DNA of 64,000 nucleotides from Flavimaricola marinus (GCF_900184895.1 NZ_FXZK01000004.1:1-64000), one strand, 5' to 3'; positions 1-8,486 are shown, counted from the first letter of the stretch. The notes: generated by a model from the sequence alone, not told the origin. Made by a program: numbers and translations.

Positions 1-2
1 AC

Positions 3-272
3 CATCTGCGCGAGGCTCGCCGTGGAATTTTGTAATTAGGGCTCCAAACGGACCATCCGCGCATCGTTCAGCCAGAAGAGATCAGAGATGTCACCGCTCG
101 TTTTTCAAACGCTCAAACACACTGCCACGCGAAATTCAATGAGTCCTGACCGTAGATCCGGCTCGGCGCGAGAAAAGATCCCGAAGGACGCCTCGCCGCC
201 CACGCATGGCTCCTGCACGACGGCAAAGTTCTCATTGGCGGGACAGAAGACACTTACCAGGAATTCGGCTAG
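3..272 (+). pseudogene. Degraded lasso-peptide B2-like (transglutaminase-fold) protein, C-terminal remnant
   Basis: Translating the frame that ends at the stop at 270-272 gives IRLGARKDPEGR followed by AHAWLLHDGKVLIGG. This is the ending typical of lasso-peptide biosynthesis B2 proteins (Transglut_core3 family): an LRIGVRKD-like strand, then the AHAW motif carrying the catalytic His, then a DG-x-VL-IGG hairpin. Upstream in the same frame there are stops at about 147 (TGA) and 153 (TAG). The stretch before them (ending THCHAKF) may be what is left of the region around the catalytic Cys, but only a few codons separate the two blocks where the family has about twenty. I see no start codon, no intact frame, and no lasso precursor or asparagine-synthetase-like gene nearby. 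The motif match is good but short, and the gene may begin outside the window. Confidence 0.42.
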
Positions 273-295
273 ACCCGCGTAAACCGATCTATTCG

Positions 296-691
296 TCAGC
301 CCGTCCCGCGTGCGGCCGTGATTTCGACCTCAACCTTGAATTCGGGCCGGGTAAAGCCCGACACGATGACGAGTGTCGAAGTGGGTAGATCCGTGACCGC
401 TGCGCAGAACTCGTCTCTTGCCTTCATATAGTCGGCCATGTGCGCCCGGTCGGTCACAAAGGCATTGATCCGGACGACATCGAGCGCAGTCATGCCGGCC
501 GAGCGCAGGATCGCGGCGCAATTGGCAAAGCACTGCCGCGCCTGAGACAAGGCATCCTCCGCACACTGGCCGTTCACATCGACACCGAGTTGACCAGACG
601 TCATCACGAACTGGCAGCCGGCGGGCACGGAAACGCCGTGGGAATAACGGCCGAATGGCGCGGGAAGATCTTTTGGAATCAAAGGGGTCAT
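296..691 (-). CDS. RidA/YjgF/YER057c/UK114-family protein (enamine/imine deaminase-like)
   Basis: Product of 131 residues, the usual RidA length. The family hydrolyses reactive enamine/imine intermediates made by PLP enzymes and deaminases, and many paralogs sit in catabolic operons. Visible family features are the N-terminal YSHGV segment, SGQLGVD, the helix with QARQCFANCAAILRSAG, and the C-terminal substrate-pocket strand with FKVEVEITA. The normal catalytic Arg region here reads PTSTLVIVSGFTRPEFKVE. I chose the ATG at 691 because AAAGGA lies 7 bases upstream; another in-frame ATG is at 706. It is transcribed divergently from the ABC transporter/amidohydrolase operon with about 230 bp between start codons, so it may detoxify an intermediate of that pathway. 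That link is inference. Confidence 0.88.
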   Translation of the reverse strand: MTPLIPKDLPAPFGRYSHGVSVPAGCQFVMTSGQLGVDVNGQCAEDALSQARQCFANCAAILRSAGMTALDVVRINAFVTDRAHMADYMKARDEFCAAVTDLPTSTLVIVSGFTRPEFKVEVEITAARGTG

Positions 692-923
692 TGGTCGTCC
701 TTTCATCCACCCCCTCTGCGTTCAGGGACAAAAACACAACTTGGAACCACCCATGGCACCGCTTCAAAGAGAGACAGTGCCACCAATATCGGCATCGACC
801 CTCCCACCTGCAAATGATTTGAGCAGTCGCCGTGACCCCGACAAATGATCCTCGCGCGGAGGCTTTTCATTGGCCGGTCGGTGGCCTCCGGTGAGGGAGT
901 CTTAACCTTTGGGGAATCCCTTC

Positions 924-1919
924 ATGTCAGTCGCACTCAGCCGCAAGGCATTCACTCTCGCCGCCCTGTCCACGGCAATCGCCGGTGGAGCACAGGCCGA
1001 AAACGTCGCCGTCACCTATGGCACAAACTGGGTCGCTCAGGCCGAACACGGTGGCTTCTACCAATCCGTCGCGGATGGCACCTATGCCGAATGCGGGCTG
1101 GACGTGACGATCGTGCCCGGCGGCCCGCAGGTGAACAATCAGGCGCTGATGGTCGCAGGCAGGCTCGATTTCTACATGGGCGGCACGCTGGACACCTTCT
1201 TCGCGATCGAACAGGGCCTGCCCATCGTCAACGTCATGGCAGCATTTCAGAAAGACCCACAGGTCCTGATCTCGCACCCCGGCAAGGTCAGCAGCTTCGA
1301 AGAGCTGGCCGATTTGACGATGATCGTGCAAGACGGCGCAACTTACTACGAATGGATGAAGGCGGAGTTCGGGTTCAACGACGCCCAGCGGCAGCCATAT
1401 ACCTTCAACGCCGCGCCGTTCCTCGTGAACGAAGATTCGGCGATGCAGGGATATCTGTCGTCCGAACCCTACGCCATCACCTCCGAAACCGGGATGGTGC
1501 CAGACGTCTGGCTGATCGCCGATGCGGGTTATACCGGCTACTCGACAACGGTCCAGGCCACACCGACCACCATCGCCGAGCGGCCCGAGGTCGTGCAATG
1601 CTTCGTCGATGGCTCGATCAAGGGTTGGTACAACTATCTCTACGGCGACAACTCCGCCGCCAACGAATTGATCCTCGCCGACAATCCCGACATGTCGCAG
1701 GACAAGATCGATTTCGCCATTCAGGCCATGCTCGAAGAGGGCATCGTCGATAGCGGGGATACCCTCGAACTCGGCATCGGTGCGATGACCGATGAACGGG
1801 TCTCGGATTTCTACGACAAGATGGTCGCTGCAGGCGTGGTCCCCGAAGGGCTCGACATCAGCGTGTCGTACACCACCGAATTCGTGAACGGCGGCGTGGG
1901 TCTCGATCTCAAGCCCTGA
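924..1919 (+). CDS. ABC transporter substrate-binding protein, NMT1/THI5-like (NitT/TauT type)
   Basis: Periplasmic solute-binding protein of 331 residues. The first 25 residues form a signal peptide (VALSRKAFTLAALSTAIAGG, cleavage after AQA, mature start ENVAVTYG). The mature part has the NMT1/THI5-like pattern: a short first strand with TYGTNW, a helix AEHGGFYQSVADGTY, then VTIVPGGPQVNN and the ligand-lobe segment GRLDFYMGGT. This family binds pyrimidine precursors, riboflavin, taurine, nitrate and similar small molecules. The ATG at 924 is chosen over an upstream in-frame TTG (909) because it has a GGGG stretch about 9 bases before it and gives a clean signal peptide. It is the first gene of a tight operon with the ATPase and permease; the ligand is not certain from sequence. 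Confidence 0.9.
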   Translation: MSVALSRKAFTLAALSTAIAGGAQAENVAVTYGTNWVAQAEHGGFYQSVADGTYAECGLDVTIVPGGPQVNNQALMVAGRLDFYMGGTLDTFFAIEQGLPIVNVMAAFQKDPQVLISHPGKVSSFEELADLTMIVQDGATYYEWMKAEFGFNDAQRQPYTFNAAPFLVNEDSAMQGYLSSEPYAITSETGMVPDVWLIADAGYTGYSTTVQATPTTIAERPEVVQCFVDGSIKGWYNYLYGDNSAANELILADNPDMSQDKIDFAIQAMLEEGIVDSGDTLELGIGAMTDERVSDFYDKMVAAGVVPEGLDISVSYTTEFVNGGVGLDLKP

Positions 1920-1981
1920 TCCGCACCCGTCACCACGGGCGGGCCGTCGGCCCGCTCACCCTTCCGCCCTTCGGAGGCCCC

Positions 1982-2782
1982 ATGACAGCCCACGACCGCA
2001 CAATTCCATCGCTCGGACAGCGCGACCCCGTTCTGCGCATCCAAGAGGTCGACAAAACCTTCAACGGCGGAGTGGTCGCCCTGCGGAGGCTATCGCTGAC
2101 GGTAAACCAAGGCGATTTCATTTCCCTGCTGGGGCCGTCGGGCTGTGGAAAATCCACGGCTCTTCGCCTGATCGCAGGGCTGATGCGGCCCACATTGGGG
2201 CGAATCCTTTGGGAAGGCGGTCAGGGGAGTGACGACCTCGGCGTCGTGTTTCAGGAACCCACGCTGATGCCGTGGGCAACCGTGGCGCAGAACGTCTGGC
2301 TGCCGTTCCGCCTGCGTGGCAAGTCTTTCAACTCCGTGAAAGACAAGATTATGGAGGCACTGGCCCTCGTCGGGCTCGAGAAATTCGCAGGCAGCTATCC
2401 GCGCGAATTGTCCGGCGGCATGAAAATGCGGGTCTCCATCGCGCGGGCCTTGGTGACAAACCCTCGGTTGATCCTGATGGACGAGCCCTTCGCCGCGCTT
2501 GACGAAATCACCCGGCAAAAGCTGAACGACGATCTGCTCTCGCTCAAGGCCCGCACCGGGGCCACGGTGATCTTTGTGACCCATTCGGTGTTTGAAAGTG
2601 TGTTCCTGTCAGACCGCATCCTCGTGATGGCCGCGCGTCCGGGCCGGATCATCAAGGAGATCCAAGTCGACGCACCCTATCCACGCGGCATCGAGTGGCG
2701 CACCTCGGCAGAATACGCCCGCATCGCCCGCGAAACTTCCGATACCCTGCACAGCACCCTAGAGCCCGGCGAGGCGCATTAA
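1982..2782 (+). CDS. ABC transporter ATP-binding protein, NitT/TauT family
   Basis: Cytoplasmic ATPase of 266 residues energising the importer. Walker A is GPSGCGKST, the Q-loop is FQEPTLMPW, the signature is LSGGMKMR, Walker B ends LILMDEPFAALDE and the switch His is in VTHSVFES. The MPW segment after the Q-loop and the LSGGMKMRVSIARAL form are typical of SsuB/TauB/ThiZ-like proteins rather than polar amino-acid or sugar importers. It starts 62 bases after the binding protein, and its stop codon directly abuts the permease start with no spacer, so the two are almost certainly co-translated. Confidence 0.93.
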   Translation: MTAHDRTIPSLGQRDPVLRIQEVDKTFNGGVVALRRLSLTVNQGDFISLLGPSGCGKSTALRLIAGLMRPTLGRILWEGGQGSDDLGVVFQEPTLMPWATVAQNVWLPFRLRGKSFNSVKDKIMEALALVGLEKFAGSYPRELSGGMKMRVSIARALVTNPRLILMDEPFAALDEITRQKLNDDLLSLKARTGATVIFVTHSVFESVFLSDRILVMAARPGRIIKEIQVDAPYPRGIEWRTSAEYARIARETSDTLHSTLEPGEAH

Positions 2783-3661
2783 ATGAGCATTACAGAAAAC
2801 ACCGACGTCGTCGTCGCGAACGAGACCGGCGCAGGTCCGCTGTTTGACGCCGAAGAAGAGCGCTACGCCCGCGCCCAAAAAATCGAGGCAGTCGCCCGTT
2901 GGGTCGTGCCGATGGTGGTCCTGTCGCTGACGATCTGGCTTTGGGACAGGGTCGTAGTCTGGAACGAGATCCCGCACTACGTGCTGCCCGGTCCGGGGCT
3001 GGTGCTCAGCACCCTGTTCGAGGATCGGGTGACGCTGTTTCAATCGTTGCTTGTCACGCTTCAGATCACTTTCATGGCGCTCACCGTCGCGATCCTCGGC
3101 GGGGTCGGTTTGGCTGTGCTCTTCACCCAAAGCAAATTCGCCGAGATGTCGTTTTCGCCCTTTGCGGTGATCCTGCAAGTGACGCCCATCGTCTCGATCG
3201 CACCGCTGATCTTTATCTACGTCGAAAGCAGGCTGGTCGGGTTACTGCTGTGCGCGTGGATCGTGGCGTTCTTTCCGATCCTCGCGAACACCACGCTGGG
3301 GCTGAAATCGGCGGACCACAATCTGCGCGACCTGATGAACATCTACAAAGCGACCCGCTGGCAGCGGCTGCGGTTCCTGCAACTGCCCTCGGCATTGCCC
3401 TACTTTCTCGGCGGTCTACGTATCGCTGGCGGGCTCGCCCTTATCGGGGCGGTGGTTGCGGAATATGTCGCTGGCACCGGCGGGATCGGCTCGGGCCTAG
3501 CGTTCCGCATCCTCGAAGCCGGCTACCGGCTCAACATCCCCCGGATGTTCGCGGCCCTCCTTCTGATCGCGCTCACCGGCGTGGTTATCTTTGCCACCAC
3601 GTCGCTGATCAGCCACCTGGCTCTGCGCAAATGGCACGAGAGTGCCGTCAAAAGAGAATAA
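2783..3661 (+). CDS. ABC transporter permease, NitT/TauT (SsuC/TauC-like)
   Basis: Inner-membrane subunit of 292 residues with about six hydrophobic segments, the first at VVPMVVLSLTIWLW. The cytoplasmic coupling (EAA) loop is visible around LRDLMNIYKATRWQRLRFLQ, followed by LPSALPYFLGGLRIAGGLAL, the usual pattern in this permease family. It follows the ATPase with zero spacing and its stop lies two bases before the amidohydrolase start, tying transport directly to the enzymes behind it. A single permease gene implies a homodimer. Confidence 0.92.
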   Translation: MSITENTDVVVANETGAGPLFDAEEERYARAQKIEAVARWVVPMVVLSLTIWLWDRVVVWNEIPHYVLPGPGLVLSTLFEDRVTLFQSLLVTLQITFMALTVAILGGVGLAVLFTQSKFAEMSFSPFAVILQVTPIVSIAPLIFIYVESRLVGLLLCAWIVAFFPILANTTLGLKSADHNLRDLMNIYKATRWQRLRFLQLPSALPYFLGGLRIAGGLALIGAVVAEYVAGTGGIGSGLAFRILEAGYRLNIPRMFAALLLIALTGVVIFATTSLISHLALRKWHESAVKRE

Positions 3662-3663
3662 CT

Positions 3664-4938
3664 ATGGACTACATGACGCTCCCGACCGACGCCTCCGTGC
3701 AGTTGGACAATATAACCGTGCCCGGATGCCTGCTTGGTCAGGATCAGGCGCTGGTTTCTACCAACCTGACCTACAACGAGGGAAAAATCAGCGCGCCCTG
3801 CGCCGACGCAACCGTGGTCGACATGAAGGGGGCAATGGTCTTTCCGGCCTTTGTCGATATGCACACCCATCTCGACAAGGGGCACATCTGGCCGCGCACC
3901 CCAAATCCCACCGGCTCGTTCGAAGGGGCGATCAATGCGGTCGGCACAGACAAGCCGGGGCGATGGGACGACGTCGATCTGCCGCCTCGGATGACCTTTT
4001 CGCTCAAATGCGCCTATGCCCACGGCACCCGCGCAATCCGCACGCATCTCGATCAGTTCAGCCCCGAGGAAGACGTCAGTTGGACGATCTTCTCCGCGCT
4101 CCGCGATGAATGGGCCGGGCGCATCGATCTACAAGCGGCCTGCCTGTCGAACATCGACATGGTCGAAGACCCGGAGAATTTTACCAAGGTCGCAGACCTC
4201 GTGGCGCGCCATGACGGCGTTCTCGGCGGGCTGACAACGCCGTCGGATCGGCTGCCAAGTCAGCTCGAAACCTTCTTTGCCGCCGCTCAGGATCGGGGAA
4301 TGGCGGTCGATTTCCACGTTGACGAGACGTTGGACCCCTCGGTCAATACTCTCAAAGACATCGCCCAATGCGTGCTGGACCACGGCTTTGATATGCCGGT
4401 CGTCGTGGGGCACCTGTGCTCGCTCTCCACGATGACCGAAGACGATGCGATGGCCACGCTTGACCTTGTCGCCAAGGCGGGGCTCAACGTCGTCAGCCTG
4501 CCAATGTGCAACCTGTATCTGCAAGACCGTCATTGGGCGCGCACCCCGCGCAACCGGGGCATCACTCTGGTTCACGAGATGAAATCACGCGGGATCAGCG
4601 TCAGCTTCGCCTCCGACAACACGCGCGATCCGTTCTACGCCTACGGCGATATGGACATGTTGGAAGTGATGCGCGAGACGACCCGCATCGGGCATCTGGA
4701 CCACTCGGATCCGGACTGGACCAACGCCTTCCTGACCAACCCAGCCGCAGCCTGTGGTTTCGCGGCCCCCAGCCTCGAACCCGGCGCGCCCGCCGATCTG
4801 GTGATCTGCCGCGCCCGCGAATGGACGGAACTGTTCGCCCGGCCGCAGGCCGACCGGATCGTGCTACGCGCCGGCAAACAGATCGACCGAACCCTGCCGG
4901 ATTACTCCGAGCTTGATCACCTGATGAGGACAGCATGA
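3664..4938 (+). CDS. Cytosine-deaminase-like amidohydrolase (CodA/AtzF superfamily)
   Basis: Metal-dependent hydrolase of 424 residues. The metal-binding motif HTHLDKGH is at residues 67-74, followed by FHVDETLDP, VVGHLCSLST and the SDN motif at 317-319, where the Asp is expected to activate water. The order and spacing match cytosine deaminase (CodA) and related aminohydrolases that also act on creatinine, isoguanine or hydroxypyrimidines. The start at 3664 has an AGAG-containing leader and sits two bases after the permease stop; a longer frame running back into the permease gene in another phase is not real. The stop overlaps the next start by ATGA. The likely role is removal of an amino or imino group from an imported ring. 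The exact substrate cannot be read from the sequence. Confidence 0.85.
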   Translation: MDYMTLPTDASVQLDNITVPGCLLGQDQALVSTNLTYNEGKISAPCADATVVDMKGAMVFPAFVDMHTHLDKGHIWPRTPNPTGSFEGAINAVGTDKPGRWDDVDLPPRMTFSLKCAYAHGTRAIRTHLDQFSPEEDVSWTIFSALRDEWAGRIDLQAACLSNIDMVEDPENFTKVADLVARHDGVLGGLTTPSDRLPSQLETFFAAAQDRGMAVDFHVDETLDPSVNTLKDIAQCVLDHGFDMPVVVGHLCSLSTMTEDDAMATLDLVAKAGLNVVSLPMCNLYLQDRHWARTPRNRGITLVHEMKSRGISVSFASDNTRDPFYAYGDMDMLEVMRETTRIGHLDHSDPDWTNAFLTNPAAACGFAAPSLEPGAPADLVICRAREWTELFARPQADRIVLRAGKQIDRTLPDYSELDHLMRTA

Positions 4939-6341
4939 CAGCCCCGAACATCGCCGCCGCCATTGAGGCCATGTCGCATCTGGAGGTCGATACCAAACCG
5001 GCCTCCGTCAAAACCAAGAGCCGGGATTTCTTTTGGTATTCTCCTGTGCTCAAGGACCGGCTCGACGGGCTGGTCGCCGATTTCGTCGTCTCGCCGCGCA
5101 ATGAGGCGGAGGTGATCGAGGTGCTGAAAATCTGCTACGAACACGACGTGCCGGTCACGACACGCGGGGCGGGAACGGGCAACTACGGTCAGGCGATCCC
5201 CTTGGCGGGAGGATGCGTGTTGCACCTCAATCTGATGAACGCGGTCAAGGAAATTCACCCCGGCCGCACCATCGTCGAGCCGGGCTGTCTGCTCAAGGAC
5301 ATCGACGCCGCCACCAAGGAGCATTCCGGCCAAGAGATCCGGCTGTTTTCCTCTACTTGGGCGACCGCGACAATCGGCGGCTTTATCGCGGGCGGCTCCG
5401 GTGGTGTTGGTGGCGTCCGTTGGGGCGGGCTGCGCGATGTGGGCAACATCATCCGCCTGCGCGTGGTGACGATGGAGGCGGAGCCGCGCGTGCTCGAGAT
5501 CACCGGCGAGGAACTGCACCGGGTCAGCCACGCCTACGGCACCAACGGGATCATCACAGAGATCGAGATCCCGCTGGCGCCCGCTTATGACTGGGTGGAA
5601 CTCTTTTTGAGCTTCAAGGATTTCACCGAGGCGCTGACCTATTGCTACGACCTGGTCGGCTGCGACGGCATGCTGATCAAGCTGGCGACGGTCTTCGAGG
5701 CACCCATCGCGAAGGACTACTTCCAAAGGGTCGCCCCCTATGTAGAGGCGGACGATGTCGTCGTGGCCCTGATGGTCGCGCCGCACGCCATGTCCGGCTT
5801 TCAGACCTTCAGCGCCCGGTATGACGGGGCCGATGTGATCTATCGCTCCGACGATCACGATTGGGCACGCCACCCCGGTCACGTCTTTGAATACGCTTGG
5901 AACCACACCACGTTGCGGGCGCTCAAGGTCGATCCGTCGATCACCTACCTGCAGGTCGGCTACGGCACCGACGATCCCATCAGTCTGGTCAACAAGATGC
6001 GCGAGATGTTCTCGCCCGAGGTGCTGCAACACGTCGAGGTCACGCGGCAAGGCGGGCGAGTCGGCATGGGCGGGCTGTCCTTGGTGAAATTCAGCGACGA
6101 AGCCCGCTTGGACGAAATCGTCGCTCTGCACGAGGCCGAGGGCGCGATGATCTTCAATCCGCACCGCTACACGTTAGAGGAAGGCGGGCGTCAATCCACA
6201 GACGAACGGCAGTTGGAATTCAAACGCGAGGCCGATCCCAAGGGGCTGCTCAACCCCGGCAAGATGATCGCTTGGGACGATCCGGATTGGGGCTACGATC
6301 AGATGTATGCCTATCCGGGCCTGCGAAAGGCGGCTGAGTAA
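4935..6341 (+). CDS. FAD-binding oxidoreductase (GlcD/VAO-type, FAD_binding_4)
   Basis: Flavoprotein of 468 residues of the vanillyl-alcohol-oxidase/glycolate-oxidase-subunit type. The N-terminal FAD domain shows VTTRGAGTGNYGQA, ending with the glycine-rich IGGFIAGGSGGVGGVRWG block and YGTNGIITEIEI. The C-terminal half carries the substrate domain and ends with LLNPGKMI, the usual closing motif of this family. No separate iron-sulfur subunit follows, so it is probably a single-chain oxidase or dehydrogenase. It overlaps the amidohydrolase by four bases and the next reductase by one (TAATG). In this operon it probably oxidises a ring or hydroxyl intermediate. Alternatives are a lactate/glycolate-type or aryl-alcohol oxidase. 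Confidence 0.86.
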   Translation: MTAPNIAAAIEAMSHLEVDTKPASVKTKSRDFFWYSPVLKDRLDGLVADFVVSPRNEAEVIEVLKICYEHDVPVTTRGAGTGNYGQAIPLAGGCVLHLNLMNAVKEIHPGRTIVEPGCLLKDIDAATKEHSGQEIRLFSSTWATATIGGFIAGGSGGVGGVRWGGLRDVGNIIRLRVVTMEAEPRVLEITGEELHRVSHAYGTNGIITEIEIPLAPAYDWVELFLSFKDFTEALTYCYDLVGCDGMLIKLATVFEAPIAKDYFQRVAPYVEADDVVVALMVAPHAMSGFQTFSARYDGADVIYRSDDHDWARHPGHVFEYAWNHTTLRALKVDPSITYLQVGYGTDDPISLVNKMREMFSPEVLQHVEVTRQGGRVGMGGLSLVKFSDEARLDEIVALHEAEGAMIFNPHRYTLEEGGRQSTDERQLEFKREADPKGLLNPGKMIAWDDPDWGYDQMYAYPGLRKAAE

Positions 6342-6922
6342 TGCCCAGGGTGATGGTGATCTTCGCACATCCTTGCGAAGAGAGTTTCTCCGCGTCGCTC
6401 CATACGGCCACGGTCGAGATGCTGACAAAAGTGGGATGGGACGTCGACGATTGCGACCTCAACGCCGAAGGCTTCAACCCGGTGCTCAGCGCCGAAGAGC
6501 GGCGAAACTACCACGACGTCGACATCAACACTCGTCCGGTTCAGGGCTATGTCGACCGCGTCCAAGCCGCCGATGCGATGGTGCTCGTCTTCCCGGTCTG
6601 GAACTTCGGCTACCCCGCGATCCTCAAGGGTTTCTTCGACCGGGTGTTCCTGCCCGGGGTGTCGTTCAAGCTACAGGACGGCAAGGTCCAAGGCAGCCTG
6701 ACCAACATCCGCAAACTCGCGGCGGTCACCACCTATGGCGCCACGCCGATGCGGGCCTTCTTGGCCGGTGATCCACCGCGCAAGCTGATCAAGCGGGCGG
6801 TCTGGGGTGTGACCAAGCCGGACAAGGTCCGCTATCTGGCGCTCTACGACATGAACAACGCAACGCACGCACAACGCAGCACCTATCTCGAAAAGGTCAA
6901 AGCCGAGATGGCGGCGTTCTGA
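6341..6922 (+). CDS. NAD(P)H quinone/flavin oxidoreductase, flavodoxin-like fold
   Basis: Protein of 193 residues in the flavodoxin_2 (PF02525-type) NAD(P)H dehydrogenase family. It opens with a short strand and FMN phosphate loop (VMVIFAHPCEESFSASL), has the family segment FPVWNFGYPAILKGFFDRVFLPG at about residues 85-107, and TTYGATPM further on. These enzymes move electrons from NAD(P)H to quinones or flavins. A close relative follows directly (start overlapping this stop by TGATG), and an FAD oxidoreductase precedes it, so the pair may supply or accept electrons for the ring-degrading step. Confidence 0.85.
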   Translation: MPRVMVIFAHPCEESFSASLHTATVEMLTKVGWDVDDCDLNAEGFNPVLSAEERRNYHDVDINTRPVQGYVDRVQAADAMVLVFPVWNFGYPAILKGFFDRVFLPGVSFKLQDGKVQGSLTNIRKLAAVTTYGATPMRAFLAGDPPRKLIKRAVWGVTKPDKVRYLALYDMNNATHAQRSTYLEKVKAEMAAF

Positions 6923-7560
6923 TGCGGGCCCTCGTCGTGTATTGCCACCCCACCGGCGACAGCTTCAACGCGGGTATCCGCGATTTAGTGATGGAAAAGC
7001 TGCGCGAGGCCGGAGCCGAAACCCGGCTCGTCGATCTCTACGGCGAAGGCTTCCAGCCGGTTCTCGTGGCCGAGGAATGGACAGGCTATCTGGATGCGCC
7101 GGCCAACAGGCAACCCGTCGAAACCCACTGCGCGGCTCTCGAATGGTGCGACACGCTGATCTTTGTCTACCCGACCTGGTGGTATGGCCTTCCGGCAATG
7201 TTAAAGGGGTGGCTCGACAGGGTCATGCTGCCCGACGTTGCCTTCCTGATGCCAGACGGCGTGAACAAGACGATCCGACCGGGGCTGCAACACATCACCC
7301 GGATGGGTGTCTTTACCACCTGTGGAGCAAGCTGGTGGCTGACCCGGTTCATCGGGGCTCCGGGGCGGCGGACCCTCATGCGCGGGGTCGGCCTGCTGCT
7401 GCACCCGAAATCGCGCAAGGTCTTTGCCGCGCACTACCTGATGGACAGCTCCACGCCCGCCAGCCGGGCCAAACATCTCAGACGGGTCAGCACCCAGATG
7501 GACAAGCTGCTGCGGGCCAAATCGGCTCCCGCCCCCCAAACCAAAGAGGTCCTCTCATGA
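6922..7560 (+). CDS. NAD(P)H quinone/flavin oxidoreductase, flavodoxin-like fold (second copy)
   Basis: Second flavodoxin_2 reductase, 212 residues, starting VVYCHPTGDSFNAGIRD and carrying YPTWWYGLPAMLKGWLDRV, the counterpart of the segment in its upstream neighbour. The two are clearly related but well diverged, so a heterodimer or two separate specificities is as likely as a recent duplication. The residues around TTCGASWW replace TTYGATPM of the first copy. The stop overlaps the creatininase start (ATGA). Confidence 0.85.
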   Translation: MRALVVYCHPTGDSFNAGIRDLVMEKLREAGAETRLVDLYGEGFQPVLVAEEWTGYLDAPANRQPVETHCAALEWCDTLIFVYPTWWYGLPAMLKGWLDRVMLPDVAFLMPDGVNKTIRPGLQHITRMGVFTTCGASWWLTRFIGAPGRRTLMRGVGLLLHPKSRKVFAAHYLMDSSTPASRAKHLRRVSTQMDKLLRAKSAPAPQTKEVLS

Positions 7561-8351
7561 CGATCCGCCGCGACTGGAAAGATTACCGCGCCCCCGAATT
7601 CAAAGAGATCGACCCGATGCGCACCATCGCCATCCTGCCCACGGCAGCGATCGAACAGCACGGGCCGCACCTGCCGGTCGGAACCGATACGATCATCAAT
7701 GATGGGCTCTTGGCCGAGCTCAAGGCAAGCTGTCCCGACGATCTGGATATCCGTGTGCTGCCGACCCAACAGGTCGGCAAGTCCAACGAGCATCTCTGGG
7801 CGGCCGGCACGCTGACCATGTCTGCCGAAACCGCGCTGAAACTCTGGGTCGAGATCGGATTGTCAGTGGCGCGTGCCGGGGTGCGCAAAATGGTGATCCT
7901 CAACAGCCACGGCGGCAACACGGATCTCATCTCCATCGTCGCCCGCGAATTGCGGGTGCGGGCTGGGATGTTCGTCGTGCGCTCGGGTTGGGGGATCGGC
8001 GGGCACCCCGAGGGGATGTATTCGGCGCAGGAAAGCACATACGGCATTCACGGCGGCGATGTGGAAACCTCGCTCGTGCTGCACTTCCGGCCCGACACGG
8101 TGGATATGAGCAAAGCGCAAGACTTCCGGTCCACCGCCGAAACCAGCCTGATTTCGCCGGTGGGGCCGGTGGCTTACGGCTGGATCGCTTCTGACGTCAA
8201 TCCGCACGGTGTCGTGGGCGAGGCGCATCTGGCCACGGCAGAAAAGGGCGCGGCGACAGCGGCCAAAATGGTCGCGGGCGTCACGGACCTCCTGCGCAAA
8301 GTCGAAGCCCAACCGCTTGAGAGCTTCGCGCCGGTGGACGTGCCTTACTAG
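7557..8351 (+). CDS. Creatininase-family protein
   Basis: Hydrolase of 264 residues of the creatininase family (PF02633), which includes creatininase, FAPy deformylase (ArfB-type), 3-dehydro-scyllo-inosose hydrolase and MftE peptidase. Metal-ligand motifs are present: the Glu and His of AAIEQHGPHLPVGTD, the His of NSHGGN, and the Glu of GDVETS. The family opens cyclic or linear amides in small molecules. It is the last gene of the operon, overlaps the preceding reductase by four bases, and fits a ring-opening or amide-hydrolysis step after deamination and oxidation. True creatininase activity is possible but not shown; a structured inverted repeat follows the stop codon. Confidence 0.88.
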   Translation: MTIRRDWKDYRAPEFKEIDPMRTIAILPTAAIEQHGPHLPVGTDTIINDGLLAELKASCPDDLDIRVLPTQQVGKSNEHLWAAGTLTMSAETALKLWVEIGLSVARAGVRKMVILNSHGGNTDLISIVARELRVRAGMFVVRSGWGIGGHPEGMYSAQESTYGIHGGDVETSLVLHFRPDTVDMSKAQDFRSTAETSLISPVGPVAYGWIASDVNPHGVVGEAHLATAEKGAATAAKMVAGVTDLLRKVEAQPLESFAPVDVPY

Positions 8352-8352
8352 A

Positions 8353-8408
8353 CCCTAACGACTAGGCTCATCTTCGAGCCGGCAGGCTGCCCGCGGCTTG
8401 TCGTTGGG
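8353..8408 (+). other. Branched inverted-repeat element after the catabolic operon
   Basis: Two bases past the creatininase stop, CCC plus AACGAC (8353-8362, with a bulged T) can pair with GTCGTTGGG (8400-8408). Inside that stem are two small hairpins, GGCTC/GAGCC (8365-8380) and GGCA/TGCC (8381-8391). There is no T-run, so it is not a classical intrinsic terminator. It may be a transcript-end stabilising structure, or chance pairing. Confidence 0.3.
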
Positions 8409-8486
8409 CCGACGCACGACTCGAACGGTTGCCGGAGTGCCGGAAATCGGGAATAATTGGCCTAGTCCAGCGACCGGGGGAACGCG

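Noticed and set aside
2899-3663. Upstream extension of the amidohydrolase reading frame
   Set aside because: The first 255 codons run through the permease gene in another frame. The amidohydrolase family start and spacing fit the ATG at 3664.
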